In this document: positions 5,250 through 7,310 of the stretch, one piece after another
How positions within the stretch are numbered: the first letter of the stretch is position 1
How the letters are laid out: every line of letters begins with the position of its first letter
Assembly: GCA_027485535.1 (NCBI GenBank)
Contig: JAIXQV010000196.1
Location: forward strand, 1-7,310
Source of the DNA: Oxalobacteraceae bacterium
Lineage (GTDB): Bacteria > Pseudomonadota > Gammaproteobacteria > Burkholderiales > Burkholderiaceae_D
Length of the DNA: 7,310 nt
Direction: 5' to 3'
Program-made: the position numbers and the translations under genes
The notes under the pieces: model-generated
Seen by the model: the letters and a program-made list of their open reading frames with translations, nothing else
The model's database searches: none
Told to the model about the DNA's origin: nothing

Positions 5250-7310
5250 ATGCGAGTTCAAATTTCAGTCGTCGATTCTAATAATCAAACGCAGATCTCA
5301 GTGGCTGACCGAGTAAAAGGCCAGCCGGCGCTTAAGCATGTCGCTAAGGCGGGCCAGAGAATCACATTGACTGTGGATGGCGTGGTCCTGACCGGTGCGC
5401 AGGTGTTGGAAAACAAAAAAATTCAATTGGTTAAAGTCGGTAAGAACTTGGTGGTTGAGACGATCGATGGCGAAGAAAAATACATAGAAATCATCGATTT
5501 CTATTCTGAGCAGGGTGTCGAGTTGACGGGGGAGGCATGGAGTTACAGCGATGAAAGTCAGCTCATCAAGTTGGATGGCGGGGTGACTGCTGATGGGTCA
5601 GAATGGCTAGATGTTGCTTGGCACAGTGGCGCAGTGGTAGGTTTGGGTGGAGCAGGATTAGGAATGGGAGTCGGTGGTTTTGCCACTGTTGGTGTGATTG
5701 CTGGCTTGGCGAGCGATGTATCAGAAGAGTCGACACAAGAGAATAAAGGAAGTGCTTCTAAGGGACTGAATGCCATCAGTGATGCGGCACAAGCGAACAA
5801 CGCCGGAGCGGCCTCGCCAGCAGTTGCTGACTACGCGGCAGCGGGCGTAAGCGGTGTGACCTCCAGCAACCTGGGCGGAATCAACAGCTTGCTCAATGAC
5901 CCGGACATTACGGGTCAATCGGTTGACACACCAGCGGAAATCCAAGCACTGGTTGACAGCTACAACAAAATTGTTGACCTAGCAGACGGAGTAGCAGGTA
6001 ACGGAACAACTACGCCCACAGCTGGTGACTACACCACACTAGGAATCAACGGCATCGACACCCCTGCGGAAGTCAGCTTGCTGGGTACGGTGTTGGACAA
6101 AAAAACCGGTACGGCAGTGGACAGTGCAGATGAACTGCAAGAACTTGCAGACGCGGTAGCGGCAGTCATTAACACCGCGGCGGGCATATCACCGACAGTC
6201 ACGGCAGAACAATTGACCCTGCTGGGAGTCACAGGCGTGACGCCAGATAACATTCTGGCGATCATTGATGCGATCAAGAACACACCCGATGACGGCACGG
6301 CTGTGGACACGATTAATGAGCTCAATGACTTAGTAGGTAATACGATTGCGGCAGAAGCTGTTCCAAAGAATTGGAGTGTTTCAAGTTCCAATGCCAGTGT
6401 TGACGAAGGCGCTGGTTTCATGACATTTACAGTGGCACGCAGTGGATCCGCAAGTGCCGCCGCCACGATTGACGTAGCGACAGCCGGGGGCAACGCCACA
6501 GGCGGCGCGGACTACACGGCCGTCAACCAGACCCTGAGCTTTGCAGTGGGCGAGACCAACAAGACGGTGCAAGTGGCCATCACTGACGACACGGTGGCCG
6601 AAGGCAACGAGACGGTGACCGCCTCCATTGCCAACGCCAGCGTGGGCACGATTGCAGTGCCCTCGGTCACGTCCACCATCTTGGACAATGAGCAACCCGT
6701 GTGGAGCGTAGAGACCACGACCACCTCGGTGGACGAAGGCGCAGGCTTCATCACTTATACCGTCAGCCGCACAGGCGCACTGGTGGCCGCAACCCTGGAC
6801 TTTGCGACAGCCGGGGGCAATGCCACAGGCGGCGCGGACTACACAGCGCTCAACCAGACCCTGAGCTTTGCAGTGGGCGAGACAAGCAAGACGGTACAAG
6901 TGGCCATCACTGACGACACGGTGGCCGAAGGCAACGAGACGGTGACCGCCTCCATTGCCAACGCCAGCGCGGGCACGATTGAGGTGAACTCGGTCACATC
7001 CACGATTCTGGACAATGAACCGCCCGTATGGAGCGTGGCTTCAACGACAAGTTCGATCGATGAAGGGGCAGGTTTTATGACCTTCACTGTCAGCCGCACG
7101 GGTTCGAGTGTGGTTGCTAGTATCGATTTCTCGACTGCTGGTGGGACTGCATCGAGTGGACTCGACTACACAGCGATCAGTCAGACACTCAACTTTGCAG
7201 TGGGCGAGACCAGCAAGACGGTGCAAGTGGCCATCACTGACGACACGGTGGCCGAAGGCAACGAGACGGTGACCGCCTCCATTGCCAACGCCAGCGCGGG
7301 CACGATTGCG
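5250..7310 (+). CDS. BapA-like giant repetitive adhesin, N-terminal part (3' end outside window)
   Basis: The frame is open for 687 codons to the window edge. The start follows GGAGG at ideal spacing and there is no Sec signal, as expected for type I secretion, where the signal is C-terminal. Residues about 50-115 match the BapA-prefix-like domain: a strand pattern IQLVKVGKNLVVETIDGEE then YIEIIDFYSEQGVEL. A Trp (W124) and a Gly-rich hydrophobic segment (about 128-154) follow. Three ~60-residue repeats occupy about 194-367 (xYxxLGVxGV...AVDT..EL..L). From residue 375 come Calx-beta domains, each with V-D-E-G-A-G, F-T-V-S-R-T-G, ADYTA, FAVGET and DDTVAEGNETV; two are complete and a third is nearly so. 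Calx-beta folds bind Ca2+, which stiffens such adhesins. The probable role is surface attachment or biofilm formation. The secretion genes are not visible. AAAGV (196-200) resembles a LapG-type protease site. Confidence 0.88.
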   Translation, partial: MRVQISVVDSNNQTQISVADRVKGQPALKHVAKAGQRITLTVDGVVLTGAQVLENKKIQLVKVGKNLVVETIDGEEKYIEIIDFYSEQGVELTGEAWSYSDESQLIKLDGGVTADGSEWLDVAWHSGAVVGLGGAGLGMGVGGFATVGVIAGLASDVSEESTQENKGSASKGLNAISDAAQANNAGAASPAVADYAAAGVSGVTSSNLGGINSLLNDPDITGQSVDTPAEIQALVDSYNKIVDLADGVAGNGTTTPTAGDYTTLGINGIDTPAEVSLLGTVLDKKTGTAVDSADELQELADAVAAVINTAAGISPTVTAEQLTLLGVTGVTPDNILAIIDAIKNTPDDGTAVDTINELNDLVGNTIAAEAVPKNWSVSSSNASVDEGAGFMTFTVARSGSASAAATIDVATAGGNATGGADYTAVNQTLSFAVGETNKTVQVAITDDTVAEGNETVTASIANASVGTIAVPSVTSTILDNEQPVWSVETTTTSVDEGAGFITYTVSRTGALVAATLDFATAGGNATGGADYTALNQTLSFAVGETSKTVQVAITDDTVAEGNETVTASIANASAGTIEVNSVTSTILDNEPPVWSVASTTSSIDEGAGFMTFTVSRTGSSVVASIDFSTAGGTASSGLDYTAISQTLNFAVGETSKTVQVAITDDTVAEGNETVTASIANASAGTIA
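5829..6350 (+). repeat. Three ~60-residue protein repeats in the adhesin
   Basis: Units begin near residues 194 (DYAAAGVSGVT), 260 (DYTTLGINGID) and 321 (QLTLLGVTGVT), so spacing is 66 and 61 residues. Each then has a segment of the type 'D-x-x-A-V-D-T/S-x-x-E-L/I-Q-x-L'. DNA similarity between units is low, so these are old duplications. The Leu/Ala/Asp-rich makeup suggests helices. They lie between the N-terminal domain and the Calx-beta array and may act as a spacer. Confidence 0.6.
6372..7310 (+). repeat. Tandem Calx-beta repeats, 330 and 327 bases
   Basis: Units start at the codon for a conserved Trp at 6372, 6702 and 7029; the first is 110 residues, the second 109, and the third is cut by the window. 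The first has one extra residue before its midpoint. In all three the second half (from the Phe codons at 6540, 6867 and 7194) is nearly identical DNA for about 110 bases. The first half of the third unit has diverged. Confidence 0.92.

Noticed and set aside
5558..5945. - strand frames opposite the adhesin N-terminus
   Set aside because: They overlap the adhesin coding frame, are Pro/Ser/Thr-rich, and have no start signals.
6029..7226. Open frames on the - strand and in a second + frame across the Calx-beta repeats
   Set aside because: They are shadows of the adhesin and repeat with the same period as its repeats; the + frame from 5250 has the start signal and recognisable domains.

Overview
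The window looks like chromosomal or accessory DNA from a beta-proteobacterium, most likely Burkholderiales. The reasons are GC-rich codon use in the efflux pump, a riboswitch/transporter remnant of the proteobacterial type, and a BapA-like giant adhesin. This assignment is inference; no rRNA or marker gene is present. Both ends are cut inside genes: the 5' edge lies in an RND pump gene and the 3' edge in a large adhesin gene.

Region 1 (1-3434, + strand) is a probable metal-efflux cluster. It holds the last 809 codons of a heavy-metal-type (CusA/CzcA-like) RND permease, then a small exported protein with a His-containing N-terminus, then a lipoprotein of unknown function. Composition drops sharply about 90 bases before the end of the RND gene and stays lower afterwards, which suggests a recombination or mosaic junction inside that gene.

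Region 2 (3439-4243, mostly - strand) is a decayed manganese-homeostasis locus. It has a recognisable yybP-ykoY (Mn2+) riboswitch followed by a frameshifted, truncated fragment of a TMEM165/GDT1 (UPF0016) Mn exporter with one intact E-x-G-D-K-T motif. The fragment is joined in frame to an unrelated His-rich tail. The lipoprotein gene converges on this remnant.

Region 3 (4190-4795, - strand) is a single-gene unit encoding a small cupin protein, followed by a strong hairpin terminator. About 450 bases without a gene separate it from the next gene; within them is an orphan bidirectional terminator.

Region 4 (5250-7310, + strand, open at the right edge) is the start of a giant repetitive surface adhesin of the BapA / type I secretion class. 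It has a BapA-prefix-like N-terminal domain, a Gly-rich segment, three about 60-residue probably helical repeats, and at least three tandem Calx-beta domains of 109-110 residues. The second halves of the Calx-beta domains are almost identical at DNA level. The start codon is preceded by a strong Shine-Dalgarno sequence that abuts a small hairpin.

No tRNA, rRNA, CRISPR array, insertion sequence or integrase was recognised.
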